From Rhynchospora pubera (lineage: Eukaryota > Streptophyta > Magnoliopsida > Poales > Cyperaceae), in the NCBI GenBank assembly GCA_028095005.1, contig CM051462.1, positions 84,827,846 to 84,891,845 of the forward strand: a DNA stretch of 64,000 nt, given 5' to 3'. Positions 12,475 through 24,395 of the stretch are shown here, one piece after another. Position numbers and translations under genes: made by a program. Within the stretch, counting starts at the first letter, position 1, and each line of letters begins with the position of its first letter. Below the pieces are notes generated by a model. That model had not been told where the DNA came from. It worked only from the letters and a program-made list of their open reading frames with translations, and did no database searches.

Positions 12475-12885
12475 TAGGTAAGTAAGTAACATAACTATCT
12501 GTGAGCCAATTAATAATTAACTAATATATTTAGATTTCAGAATTTGCAAAATTATTGTGCTCCAAATTAAGTTGGCGCCAAACTTGCAAGGAACCCTTCA
12601 GAAGAAGGGGAAAAAATAATAAAGAAAAGGAATAAAAAAAAAACGACTTGACCGCTTGACAGTTGACACAGAAGTTTTTTTTTTTTTTTTTGAAACACAG
12701 AACAGTCAATTCCCTCCTGTTTATTCCCCTTAACTCAAACACAGTCAAACACTCAAACACAGCGTAAAACCCTTCTCCTGCTCCTCCTGCACAAAAGATA
12801 GATTTCTTTCTCTGTTCCTCTCTGTGTCTCATCCTGCCATTCGCTCCTCTCTTCATCGGTTCCAAGTAGGAAGATAGACTTCAAG
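12475..12885. other. Non-coding spacer upstream of the cluster
   Basis: Contains a poly-A tract near 12640 and a poly-T tract near 12674-12690. Part of it (lengths around 12530-12620) resembles sequence near 22040-22110 and 33595-33650 (GAATTTGCAAAATCATTATTG-type words followed by a CAAGGAACCCTTC-type block), so it belongs to the duplicated upstream unit of the gene cluster. Confidence 0.5.
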
Positions 12886-13074
12886 CAATCTGAATTCTGT
12901 GGCGCGCGACACAACATGCAGCGTGCCACACGGACCGTCCGATTAAATCTGGACGGATTATATTTTTTCGGACCTTACAATCTGTTACATGCACGGGCTC
13001 TCTCATCCATTGAGATTGATCGGACGGCCTGTGGTGCTCTGCATGCTGTGTCGCGCGCCACAGGATTTTGATTT
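12886..13074. mobile_element. Mutator-like MITE with perfect 9-bp target duplication
   Basis: GACTTCAAG flanks it directly (12877-12885 and 13075-13083). The ends match over about 27 bp as inverted repeats, including CTGTGGCGCGCGACAC. The centre (TTACATGCACGG) is shared with the element at 33652-33863, so the two belong to one family. It sits immediately upstream of the first leader module. Confidence 0.85.
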
Positions 13075-13182
13075 GACTTCAAGGACCTTTCTTTCCTTTT
13101 TGGGGTTTTGAGGTTTTCATCATAGCTTTCCCAATTTCCCATGATAAGACTTCAAAGACCTCTCTTCATCGCCTATTCTCTG

Positions 13183-13210
13183 TGACCTGACAGTCTGGTC
13201 CCACCCCTCC
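13183..13210 (+). promoter_or_regulatory. Cluster leader module, copy 1 (unit A)
   Basis: Contains the cluster-wide core GACCTGACAG(C/T)CTGGTCCCACC. It includes GGTCCCAC, which fits the GGNCCCAC consensus of class I TCP transcription factors. A (CT)n tract follows at 13241-13259. The repeated presence of the core upstream of each gene copy suggests promoter or 5' leader function. The TCP assignment is inference from the motif. Confidence 0.5.
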
Positions 13211-13583
13211 GAACTCTGTACGATCTAGCCCCTACTTCTCATCTCTCTCTCTCTCTCTCGGTGCTTTATAGTCTAATTAATTCCCTTCCGCAGTAGTTCC
13301 ATACTTCCACTTGTCATCACTCATCAGTGATTGTTTTTATATATTTGCCTCCTTTAAAGTCTAATAAACTCCTTCCACAGTAGTTCTACTTGTCGTCATT
13401 TCTTTCCTCTACAGCTCTAAACCCCAGAGGTAAAAAACTTACCTTTCTTTTCTTTATTTATGGCGTTTTGAACCCTTCATGCATCTATCTTCTTCCGATT
13501 CTCACAGAGTCACGAGGTTCTAACTAGCTAGCGCACTTCTCTCACGCCGCTTCTCGCCTGTTCACTGTTAACTGCTCTGTTTG

Positions 13584-13611
13584 CGACCTGACAGCCTGGC
13601 CCCACCCCTTC
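13584..13611 (+). promoter_or_regulatory. Cluster leader module, copy 2 (unit A, second)
   Basis: Core GCGACCTGACAGCCTGG, with GGCCCCAC replacing GGTCCCAC (still GGNCCCAC). It is followed by a C/T-rich tract and a TTTTTCTTTGAAATTC block that also occurs after copies 3 and 4. Unit A therefore carries two successive leader modules, about 400 bp apart. Confidence 0.5.
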
Positions 13612-14114
13612 GCCTTCTCTGTATGGTCTTTGCCTCTTCTTCTCATACTCTCTCCCTCTCTCATTGCTTGTGTGAAGATTAATTTTAGCAGTCAGGCTTT
13701 TGTGGTGAACACTTTTTCTTTGAAATTCACTCAGTTCATGTCTATGTACTACTTCAATTGAAGGATGATATCGGGCTCTGCACCTCAATCTGAGGCCTCC
13801 TATGGAAAAGTACTGTGTATACCCAAAAAAGATCTCCGGCCCTTAGGGAAAAAATATGTAAGTGGTTTTGAAAATAAATTTATCTTTAATAAACGTACCC
13901 AACCTTCTTTTGTTTGAAATTTTATGTTGCTACAATTAATTTTAATTATTATTAAGTACAAACATATGATATGTTGTTGATCAGAAATGGGCACCATTAT
14001 GCCATTGGCCGAAAATAAGTCCGATAAAGGAGATAGAAAGTCGCTTGAAAGACCTTCAACTCCTTCATTTTACCAATGTGGGCCACACAAATTTGGACCA
14101 GTCTTTGCTAAGGG

Positions 14115-14227
14115 CCATGGCGGATCCGCATCCTCGACAGCCGAATAATCTGGCTGTACCGAGCAGTCAAGTAATGATGTCCGTTCGATCTGGATCCAAT
14201 GATACGGACGGAAAAAAGCGAAATAGC
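14115..14227. repeat. Left arm of an inverted duplication overlapping the PMD 5' end
   Basis: This 113-bp segment is a near-identical reverse complement of 14683-14794, about 455 bp downstream. Landmarks are CCATGG and GGATCC at the outer end and GGAAAAAAGCGAAATA at the inner end. The right arm forms the first PMD coding exon, so the left arm is an antisense copy of it. A transcript crossing both arms could fold into a long hairpin. Confidence 0.8.
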
Positions 14228-14682
14228 GATGTCTCTCATCCTGCCCTCCCTGCTCGAGTCTCACTTCGAAACATGCTCCGTCTCCTTCGTTTTCCTTCTT
14301 CATTTCCTCTGCCAGACGCGAAAACCCTAGGTCAAGTTGACTAAAACCATTCCACCTTAATCCGACGAACCTTCGCTACTATCCTAGATCACCCTAGTCT
14401 TTCTTACTAGTCCAAGGTAATGCTTCTCTCGAATTGCCATGGATTTGAATCTTCTTTGTCTATTTTTGACGAATTGCTTTTCGTTAATTTAACTTCAATT
14501 TCTAAAGGTTTTTAATTTACTCACTGCACAACTGAATTTGAAAGCCATGGATTCGATGCTTTTGGCGGAGTGGATACGAACAGGTTAAGCAAAGCAATTT
14601 TAAGGAGGAGACGGGAATAAATTTGGCGAAAATTTAGTTGGAATTAGGAGACGGGAAGTCGGGCAGGGATCGATTTCGCATT

Positions 14683-14794
14683 ATTTCGCTTTTTTCCGTC
14701 CACGCCATTGGATCCAGATCGAACGGACATCGTTGCTTGACTGCTCGGTACAGCCAGATTATTCGGCTGTCGAGGATGCGGATCCGGGCCATGG
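14683..14794. repeat. Right arm of the inverted duplication (contains PMD start region)
   Basis: Reverse complement of 14115-14227. It ends at the CCATGG that may supply an initiator codon for the PMD gene (ATG at 14791; another in-frame ATG at 14776). Confidence 0.8.
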
Positions 14795-17700
14795 CTAGGT
14801 TTTGGAGGCCCGAGACACATAGTTTTCATTTTCCAGTTGGTGAGATGACTGTCACATTGGAGGTATTTGATCTATATTTTTTCTGTTTGCCCATTTCAAA
14901 TTTATGAAGTGAAAAATTTAACGAATTGAAATGTTTCTTAGGATGTGGCATTCTTATTTGGTTTGCCCACTACTGGGAAGGTCGTAACAAGCCCGATGAA
15001 AGTTGATCCTAAGAAATTGGTGTTGCAATTTCTCGCAAAGAAAGATCCTGTGACCAAAAGTCCTCTCGCCGATAGTATCGCAGGCGCCTTCACTGAGATG
15101 AAGGATGGGTATGTTTTTTATTGATAAATCTATTTTCAAAGCATTTACATATTTTTTACATTTAAAATACAATGTAGGTTAGCGTATTATGTACGAATAA
15201 GCTGGCTACGAAAACAATGTAAAAATGGGTTGGGGATGAACGCGACCGAGGAAGAGAAGGACAGGTTCACACGTTTGTATTGTTTATTGCTTTTCGGCAC
15301 CAGCCTTTTTCCAAGCAGCACAAAGGGTGCAGTTCCTGCCTTTCTTCTAGAGCTGCTTGAGGTATGTTTTGCTTCAATGCACATATTTATAATTTTTTTT
15401 TTGAAAAAAATAACCAGAAGGTTACTAATTGATGAAGTTTCTGATTGCTTCTTCAAAAGGAGGAAGTTTTGGTAAGAGGTCTAGGTTGAGAGTATTCTTA
15501 CTAATCCTAATTTCAATTCTATTTACCTCATATATTTTTTTTGTAAATTTGTATTTTTGTACAGGGTGACTTGAATGAACGAAAGGATTATAACTGGGGC
15601 GCAGCTGTTTTGGCGTATCTTTATCATGCGTTAGATTGTGCTGCAATGAATATTCCTAAAAAAAACATTCCTGGCCCGTGGCTGCTTCTCCAGCTGTGGT
15701 CATGGACTCGATTTCCTACTTGTCGTCCAGAGATGATCAGCTTGCTTGACCTATCTAAAGAATCTGTGCCTTATGGGAGGTATGCCCCTTTAATTTGAAG
15801 TCATTGCGACTACTATGGCTAACATGACAAATGCATTGGATACTGATGAATTTGCAGGAAATGGATGGGGAAGCGTAAATATAATTTTCCCCATCGAAGC
15901 GGCATATGTTATGCACGTGAAGTATTTCTGAAACTCGGTGAGCATAATATCGAATGGCGGCCTTATGAGAAGGTATTCCAGTACATGCCCCAACTTGTTC
16001 AAGCAACTCCTGCCGATTGTTTTCGCACTACATTGCCTTGCATTTTTTACTGGAAAGTAGCGATCTATTATCCTAACCGCGTGATGCGTCAGTTTGGGCT
16101 GTACCAAAAAATTCCAGAAGTCCCAATGGTATGGGAAATTAAATTTATTTTATCATCAATACTACATGTTAATTCAATCTTCTTGTTAATTAAACAAAAT
16201 TAATTAAATCCACTTGTTAATTAAAAAGAACTGGGAGGAGATGAAGACATACTTCGAACAGAAACGCACTGCCTCTACTGGTTTAACTACTCTCCATAAA
16301 GATTTTTGCAAAAGATGGCTGGAGATGAAGGAAGGAGATAAGGTTGACGAGACCAGACCTTGGACCAGCGACAACATGTCCGACTATCTTCGTTGGTACA
16401 GGTTGTGCTGCGGGGGAAAGATAATAGTTCCGGGTCATGTTACTAATAAACCTGCGTCTCAGCAACATTACATCCACCAAGCAGATGTGTCGATGGCTCA
16501 TGTAAGTTGAGATCAATAACCATGGCTGTCTTTGTTAATTTAAATTCTTGCAACCAACAATCAAATTTGCAGGTGAAAAATGATTTGAAGTTGGCCATTT
16601 ATGGGATTAAACTTGTGGAGGATGGTCTGCCGAATGTTGGCAAGGCCATACTTAGCTTGGCCAAGTCAAATTTGGATCTTGAACCAGCAAGCAAGTGCAA
16701 GTTAGAGCACCTTCTTCAGGCTCGAGGACTCTCAAGCGATTTTGAGGAGATTGAGGACGAGACTTCGTCCCCAACCGACATACTTCCAGATGCCTATGAG
16801 GCCATCATTTCAAAGGTATGCAAAACATACTCATATTCTTTTAACTTCTTAATAGTTACTAATATTATTGATGAGTTATTTGAAGTGAGGACTAAGATCC
16901 AACAGATTAAATTATGCAGCTCAACATAGTCTTTACAATTCTAACTTGAAAAAAGTATCAAATTTATAGGGAGGTAATATCAAATTTGACATGCTAGAGA
17001 AGTATCTTGGTCCTCCGACTCAAATTGCACGGGTCCTGCTGAATCGGGTCCCAAACGAGCTAGGCCCCGCTGACTCAAACCACCAGTTTGAGGAGCAGAA
17101 GCAGGCCCCATATCATGCTCCAGGGTATCAGCAGGAGCAGCCCCCACATAATGCTCTACGGTATCAATAAGATTATATTTATTCCAGCACTTAATTTAAA
17201 TGGAATTAACTTACCAGAGGAATTAGTAGGAAAAACTAACTGATTGTAAGGTATAAATGTAGACGAGCTTCACCAAAGGACAGCAATGCTACCTCCAGTG
17301 AGGAGGACACTGACGCAATGGAGGAACCTTCGGAGCCACAGCTAGAACAAACGCCCAATTATAGACGAGCATCGCCAGATGACAACAGTGCTAGTGGGTC
17401 AGTGCAGAAGGAAGTTAGATTGATTTCAACTTAAATTTAACATCATTTTCATTGATGACAAAATTTTTAAGCATCAGTTTATACTTATTAGGAACTGATA
17501 ATAAAAAATTAAAAATATTAGTTGGTTAAACAAATCTAGTACTTAGATTGATTGATCTTTAACAGGAAAGTGACACACGAGCAATGAAGGATGATAGCAG
17601 AGAGTGGCAGTTCTCCAAACCCACGCATAGTACCTCTGTGCAACCAGAGTATACTAGTGGGCCAGTGCAGGAGGAAGTAAGTTTTCAACTTAATGTTAAC

Positions 17701-19559
17701 ATCATTTTCATTGATATTTTTTTATTTTTTTTAAAGCATCAGACTTTTGGAGTATGCTAATTAGGAACTAGAATGTGAGAACAAAAATGCTTTGGCAATA
17801 TTATTTGATGTTGACTTAGTTCTCAGAGGAAGTAGGCTTTCAACTTAAATTAACATCATTTTTATTGAAGAATTTTTTTCAGCTTTAGATTTTGAAGCAC
17901 ACTAATTAGGAACCAGACTTGAGAACAAAGATGCTTTAGCAGTATTGTTTAATGTCGACTTAGTTCAATCATGGTAAAACTTATTTGGAATTAATAACAT
18001 TATTATAATAATTAGGAACCGTTGGAGTTATCGTCGGAGGACACTGATGCAACCTCTAATGAAAAGGAGGATACTGATACACTGCAGTCGGAACCAACCG
18101 CTATTGCCCATTATAAAGGGAAGCGCAAACGTCAGTCTGTGATGAAGTTTACTGTCGGTGAAAACAACCCCCACTGGACTTCCAGGCTGCCAGAGCTGCA
18201 GGAGAAGAAAAAGACATTTAGGGTATGTGTTAAATTCAATTACTTCTCTGACAACCAATTAGAGCCAGTGTGCAAAAAAAAAAAAAAAAAATTCGTACAT
18301 GTCCTTTTAAAAGCAAAATGGAGGCCAACCACGCATTTGCTGACTGTGGTCTTATTACTGAAGGTCAATCGCGTATTTAGTGAATGTGATCTTGTTACTA
18401 GAGGCCAACCGCGCATTTAGTGAATGTGGTCTCATTACCGAACCATAAAGTGAAGTATTGAAGTGAGATATGGATTAGGCAGTGTTGGAAATTGGAACCT
18501 TGCTTGCACAGATTATTTTTCTATTATGGTTTACGTGAAAAGCTTGCTGGTATTCCTCTCAAATGTTGAACTATTATCTGCTAAATGTTCAGAGGTTGAA
18601 GAGGAAGAGAGAAGACCAAGGTTTAAAGGAAATATCTGCCCCATCCCGAGGTAGTTAATCCAAACTGAATTTTACCATTTTTGTTATGATGATCATAAGG
18701 AATATACAGAAGTTATATTTGCTCAACTTAATGTTTCATGTTCATGTCAGACCGAGCCAAATTAAGAGTGTATTATCGCAAGAGAAGACACCTTGTTAGG
18801 TCAGCTGGCACCAATTATACAATGGTACATGCGAAGTACAATGGTACATGTGTTTCAAACCCTGCTAAGAAGCCAAATGATGATGCACAAAAATTGTATG
18901 TGTATTCTGAATCAGAGTTTTACAAATTTAACATGTGCCGAACATGCAATAAGTTCCAGCAGGGCAATACCTGGGCTCTGTACTCTGACCTAGACACTTT
19001 CCCAAAATATTATGGGTTGATATGCAAGGTTGAGCATGAACCGTTCCAAGTTCATATAAACTGGCTGGAGGCATGTCCCAAGTCTGATGTGGAAAGAGCA
19101 TGGCTGGATGCGAATCTTCCAATCAGCTGTGGCAAGTTTAGGGTCACAACTCAGAGCAGGACTTATGACAAACCCGACTACTTTTCCCATATGGTTTCAG
19201 TGAGGCATCACGACAAAGGCAGCTATTATGAGATATTGTCTGATGTTGGCGAGGTCTGGGCCATCTACAAAAACTGGTCAGCTGGATGGACGGCTGGTGA
19301 CTTTAAAACTAGCAAGTTTGACATTGTGGAGATTATAGAGAACAGAATAGAGTCTAGAATAGTTGGGCCTCTGAGGCAGGTGCCTGAGTATACATCTGTG
19401 TTCATGCTAGAGGAGGTCGATGGGAGTTCTGGTGCCTGGGAAGTACCTGCAAGTACGTACATTCTGTTCTCACATAAGATACCTGCCATCCGTCTGACAG
19501 ACGAATGTGGAGGTAAACTCAAGGGGTTTTGGGAGCTAGACCCTGCATCAGTGCCTTAA
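14776..19559 (+). CDS. Chimeric plant mobile domain (PMD) - DUF3444 protein, 13 exons (copy A)
   Basis: My model joins exons 14776-14862, 14942-15108, 15178-15361, 15565-15779, 15858-16128, 16229-16501, 16573-16815, 16970-17160, 17263-17413, 17566-17676, 18016-18222, 18593-18650 and 18751-19559. All introns are GT-AG, and the frame stays open for 2967 nt (988 residues). Residues 1 to about 400 are a PMD (MAIN/MAIL1 family). They show WRPETHSFHFPVGEMTVTLE and DVAFLFGLP, then GTSLFP, then the YNWGAAVLAYLYHAL and LLLQLWSWTRFP blocks. A linker rich in S/E/D/T and basic clusters (GKRKRQ, RLKRKRE) follows. The last exon starts with a relic of the J-domain tail (YYRKRRHLVRSAG) and carries a complete DUF3444 (about residues 765-985: RTCNKFQQGNTWALYSDLD, PISCGKFRVTT). 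There is no HPD motif and no zinc ribbon. Known PMD proteins act in nuclear silencing; the function of the fusion is unknown. The N-terminus is uncertain, with an in-frame stop at 14635. If exon 8 is read through, a stop at 17168-17170 would split this into two genes. Confidence 0.65.
17410..17976 (+). repeat. Threefold tandem repeat of exon-end plus intron in copy A
   Basis: Three units start with (G)AGGAAGT and continue with a TTTCAACTTAA...TTAACATCATTTT block, a CATCAG/TTTTGAAGC block and a TAATTAGGAACTAGA block: 17410-17565, 17674-17825 and 17826-17976. The first two overlap real exon ends (PVQEE and SVQKE). The third has no usable exon and is apparently skipped. This shows how the linker exons multiplied. 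Confidence 0.7.
18323..18442 (+). repeat. Three tandem 40-bp repeats inside intron 11 of copy A
   Basis: Units begin at 18323, 18363 and 18403. The pattern is GG(C/T)CAA(C/T)C(A/G)CGCATTT, then GTGAATGTGGTCT, then ATTACT. A poly-A run precedes them at 18275-18291. No coding role is implied. Confidence 0.75.
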
Positions 19560-21238
19560 TACATTCGCCATGACAAGTGACTTTCTGACTGGACATAGAT
19601 AGGATGTTTAAAAAAGTGATAGTAAGGATAGTACTGTGAGGGATAACTAAGTTTTTTTTTTTTTTTTTCCTTTTAAAATATATGGTGATGACTGACTAAG
19701 TGATTGGAAACTCAGGGATGAGAGCTGGGCCCTCAATCAGCGAAGGGCCTCTTTTTGTTTTTGGATTCGGGCATGTTGGATGTGATGTGCTCTGTTGGTT
19801 ATCTTCTTTTGACAAATTTAAGTACGTAAGAGTCCTTTTCCTTGCATTTTACTTGTTCAAAATCTGAGTTACAGACTTACAGATCCTCTTTTATGGAAAT
19901 ATGAATATATGATAATTTCCCTCTTGCTTTTTTATAGTAGTTTATGTATAAATTAAAGCTTCTGTTAGATTAGCTAATTGTGCTTTTATATAGCATCAAC
20001 AAAAAAAATAATAAATAAATAAATTGCTTATCTGTAACTATCATGATTGAGCTTGTCAGACATGAGTCATAGTACAGTTAACCTTTCTCAGTTTATATGA
20101 ATCTTCAATAAAATTACTAAAAGGTTCTGTAATGAAAAGATAGATTCAAGGGCATAACTGGAAGATAGGAATTGTATTGTTGTTGTTGTTGTTGTTTTTT
20201 TATTTTTTATTTTTGTTTTTTAGTTTGCTAATATATGTTGCTATTTGTGTTCCTTTTCATTAATGACGGTACCTATTTGATTGAGCACTTGATTGCATTT
20301 GTATAATCAAAGTTTGTCACTAGTTCGTTCTTCAAAATTCATACAATTCAAGTTATATTCTGGGTTCTTTTTGGGTTTCTTTACATGAAAAATTACATTT
20401 CTAATTAATTGTTGGTTACCCTTTTATCGTTATTTGAATCCTCTTATATTTGTTGAATGTGAAAAATTATTTAAAATCAGATTATTATGAAATGTCATAT
20501 CTTTTCCTTTCTCTTTCTTAAACTCAAACCTTAATTAGTGATTAAGACTCTAAAGTTAACCTCTGGATAGCTATTAGGATGTATGTCTCTTAAGTGTGAT
20601 TTTCAGAATGAGGACTAAACAATGGAACGTTTAAGTATAGCTAGAAAAACTTTAAATATGTTTGCAATAATATGTTAAAATAACCGCATCTGGTTGAGTA
20701 TAATAGGTGTGCCTTGTCAGAATTCGAAAGGTTCCATGGCTGCTAAGTATACAAAGACCCCAATAATAGCCAGGTCGAATAAACTTACGTGTTGTGTAGC
20801 AGTTATAATGTATTTCCCAAGAGACTAAGGACCAGATAGTGAAAAGAGTAAATGTAGTCTGTCAGAGCTTGAGGAATGTTAGGTCTGATCGAAATTTAGT
20901 TTCTTTGCATGATTGATGTATTAACTTGTGGAATTTCATCTCAAATGTGTGTGTGATAAGTATACAAGAAGTAAAAAAAAAAAAATAAAATAATTAATTC
21001 AAAGACAATATACAAGCCCAGTACCTTTAGAATATGCACAAAATCATGGCTGTAAGTTTAAAAGTGTGGCTTGTCAGGATAGGAATGACTTTATACCTAA
21101 TACTTGCCAAAATTGAACTTATAATTATATAAACAGCTAAATCTCTAAAAATGAAAAGGTTTAATCGCTAGTGGGTAATTATATCAAGTCCTGAGCAAAT
21201 AGTGTGACAATTAGTAATTACTAATTAATAATTATGTT
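19560..21238. other. 3' flank of copy A, duplicated elsewhere in the cluster
   Basis: No gene is visible. The stretch from about 20220 (AGTTTGCTAATATATG, TGTTCCTTTTCATTAATGACG) to about 20710 is repeated near 32370-32780. This marks the limits of a segmental duplication that also carried the gene copies. A GTT microsatellite lies at about 20179-20196. Confidence 0.55.
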
Positions 21239-21246
21239 TGCTTTAA

Positions 21247-21947
21247 TAGGGCTGTCAATGGGTAGGGTAGGGTACGGTAGAGACATTTTCGTTACCCGCA
21301 TCCGTTAAAATTTTCTTTACCCATACCCTACCCGTACCCGTTAAAAATTGACTTACCCTACCCTTACCCGTTATGAATTAACGATAAGGGTAGGATAACG
21401 GTAGAAAACGAATAATAATAATAATAATTCAATAAAAAAATGTACAATATGGATGAATAAATAATATCAAATAAATATATTAATAAAGTGCAAAATTGAA
21501 TAATACTTTAAATATAATAAAATGATATAATATCTTCTCATGTAAATTATCAGAAAAATATATATAACTAATTAATAATTAAAAGTCTTAAATTGAAGAA
21601 TCAATACTTACTCATCATCATGAATTATAAACTATTAATGTAGTATATTGTCTCAGTTAAATCAACCAATCGAATTGGCTTATTAGTTATTAACATATTA
21701 ATTGGATATTATAATCACATTTTTCCCGTTAATGATTATCAATTATATATTATATATATAACGATATGGGTAAATAACGGTTACGAAATAACGTTACTCT
21801 TACCCTTACCCAATAAATTAACGAAAATTTTTTTTTACCCATACCCATATCCGATAACTTAACGAAAATAGAACCTTACCCATACCCGTCTTATCGAATA
21901 CGATACGAATAGAATAAACGATTAAAAGGGTACCGTTGACAGTCCTA
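21247..21947. mobile_element. Non-autonomous hAT element, 701 bp, with 8-bp target duplication
   Basis: Ends are TAGGGCTGTCAATGGGTA and the complement of TAGGACTGTCAACGGTA. The flanks are TGCTTTAA (21239-21246) and TGCTTCAA (21948-21955), with one mismatch. Subterminal zones are dense in GGGTA and TTACCC words. The duplicated flank near 33000-33060 lacks the element, so it inserted after that duplication or only in this copy. Confidence 0.85.
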
Positions 21948-22426
21948 TGCTTCAAGACAACAGCATTAATTAACTAATGGGCAAAACATTTTCATCTACC
22001 TAAGTGTAGCCGTGTAGGTAACACGTAACATAATTATATTTGGAATTTTGGAATTTGCAAAAATAATCATTGCGCTTTGGCAGTTCACCAAACCTACAAG
22101 AAACCCTCCAAAAGAGACAAAAAAAGGTGTAAAAATGGGAAAAGCGTGACCAGTCAATTCCTTGGTTGAACTTGAACCTTTCGCTTTCTTATTGTAAATA
22201 ATTATTTTTACAATTTTACTGGCCTCCTCAAAAAAATAAAAATAAAACCCTTCCACTTACCACTTGACACTTGTCAAGTTGTCATCATTTGATCATATTT
22301 CCTTTCGTCTTCCTCTCTAAAGTCTAAACCCCAGAGGAAAAAGTCCTTTCTTTCCTTTTTGGGGTTTTGAGGCTTTCATCATAGCTTTCCCATTTTCACT
22401 AGTGCCGCTGCTGGCCTCTTCTCTGT

Positions 22427-22450
22427 GACCTGACAGCCTGGTCCCACCCC
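22427..22450 (+). promoter_or_regulatory. Cluster leader module, copy 3 (unit B)
   Basis: Core GACCTGACAGCCTGGTCCCACC, preceded by a TAAACCCCAGAGG block (about 22326) and followed by a (CT)n tract at 22491-22507. It lies about 1.95 kb upstream of the intact gene B start codon. It probably marks its first non-coding exon or promoter. Confidence 0.55.
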
Positions 22451-22507
22451 CTCCTAACTCTGTAAAATCTAGCCCCCTCATCTTCTCTTACTCTCTCTCT
22501 CTCTCTT

Positions 22508-24364
22508 TGATTGTTTGTGTGAATCAATTTTAGTGGTTAGCCTTTTGTTGTGAACACTTTTTCTTTGAAATTCTCTCAGCTCATGTTCTCTGTAGTGCTT
22601 TAATTTAGGGACAAAAGTTGGGTTTTGATTTTACAAAATTTAGGTTCTTTTTAGCTTATTATTTGTTCATTGTTCGATCCCAACATTTCCTGTTGAAGTA
22701 ATGCAGATTTTTGGTTTCATATTATATGAACTTTGTGTTTTAGTTGTATTTGTCAAGGTATGGATGTGCAATAAGTTTGCAATGTCATAAATTTAATTTT
22801 ATTCTGAAGTTTCTATCTCACCACAGCTGAGATTATTTTAATTTGACCTAGTTTCTACTCTTCGTCTAGACTTGTTTGTCAGAAATTTTAAGTCCTAAGT
22901 TATTAAATCTTTTATTTCGTATTTTTCTTCAACTTTTCTTTGTTGACAATACGTTTCATCTTAAACTTTCAGTGAGTAACCAGTAACCACACTCATTGTA
23001 TATTTATATTTGTTATTCTTGGGAAGCAAAGAAGTTTCTACTTATTTGGTAGAACTCATATCAAACTTCTTTGCCTGTTAAGTTATTCATTGGACATGCC
23101 ACGATAAGCTTAGTTGTGCAATTAGTGATAAGAAAAAACAATGATAAAAGAAACATTAAATTAGGAATTTGTTTGGATTTTGTACAAACTAGAAGCCATT
23201 GTTTCTTCCTTTTTAGTAAGTTTAATGGATTAATAGTACATGAAGCTGTTTGTCCAGAAGGAAATCCTTTCCATAATCTGACAAGGTGAGATTAAGTTGT
23301 AAAATTCAATTCTCAAAAATGAAAGAAGTGTATGTGTTCTTAGGGGGAGTTCAAACCTTCACTATAATTCTCATTTAACTTATCCTATAAAAAAAATACA
23401 TAACACTTTCAAAAAATGCATTTAAATTTCTGTGAAGGAGATTATGTAGGCATGTTTGTATTTTATTACTGAGTTACTGTACCAGTTTGAGACCTAAATG
23501 TAAAATTTCCAATTATTTTCTTAAACCTACTCTCATGTGCCCATCATCATGGGTGACAGTACTAGCCAGGAAACCCAACAAGCTGTCTATTGCTTTGTTT
23601 GTTCTCACATTTCTGTTAATACATGTATCTTGATTGAGAGTAGGTTTAAGATCAGGGATCCTGATCTGCAGTTGCACTTGCATTTTACACCGTAGTCTAC
23701 TCTAATGATTTACTCTGGTCTGTAGAATTATTTTAGCTGGTTGAATTTGACAGGTTGGATCTAAAGTTAGAATACTGCCAGCATTCTTAAAAATCTTCTT
23801 TACTATGAGGTTCAAACTTATGATTCTACAAGCTACTCTAAAATTAGATTGTATTATTTCAGAAACACACTTTTGAATGTACGAAATATTTGAATTTGGT
23901 CCTATAAATTTTCTAAAAACACAATCTCAGTTCTTAAACTTTCTCTTTGCAAAAAATTGGTTCTTAAACTTTAATAAGAAGTAACTAAGAGGTCCATCAT
24001 TTGATTTTTGAACTTACAACACTAAATTGATCCTCTTAAGAATGAAAACTTAGAGGACCAACATGGATATTTTGAAGAAGTCCAAGAACCTAGGTATTCT
24101 TTTTCAAGTTAGAAAGATAAATTTTATGCAAATCAAAGTCTAGGGACCAACTTAATTTTTGTATTTTATAACTTCACGGATCAATTTGGTGCAAACAAAG
24201 GGACTTAGTTGATGTTTTAAAGAAAGTTTAAGGACTAATTTGTTGCAAACAGATGTCCAGGAACAAACTTGATCTTATTTACTGATCTACTTCCCTTCAA
24301 GTTTAATTAACTAATTCTATTGTATGCTACAATAATCACAAATTATGTTGGGTTACATTTTCAG
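22508..24364 (+). other. Probable 5' leader intron of gene B
   Basis: Long T-rich non-coding stretch ending in a good 3' splice site (ACATTTTCAG at 24355-24364) 31 bp before the start codon of gene B. Copies C and D keep the same acceptor in the same position; copy E has lost it. The segment 23880-24280 carries repeated words (AAACTTTCTCTTTGCAAA, GGACCAACTTAATTTTT) shared with the upstream regions of copies C and D. Confidence 0.5.
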
Positions 24365-24395
24365 GTCTTCTTGCGTTTGTCTTATTTTACTTCCC

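Noticed and set aside
24345..24395. Upstream in-frame ATG of gene B (17 extra residues)
   Set aside because: The stretch spans a conserved TTTTCAG splice acceptor; other copies do not keep this ATG, while all keep the downstream MEC/MEQ/MEA start.
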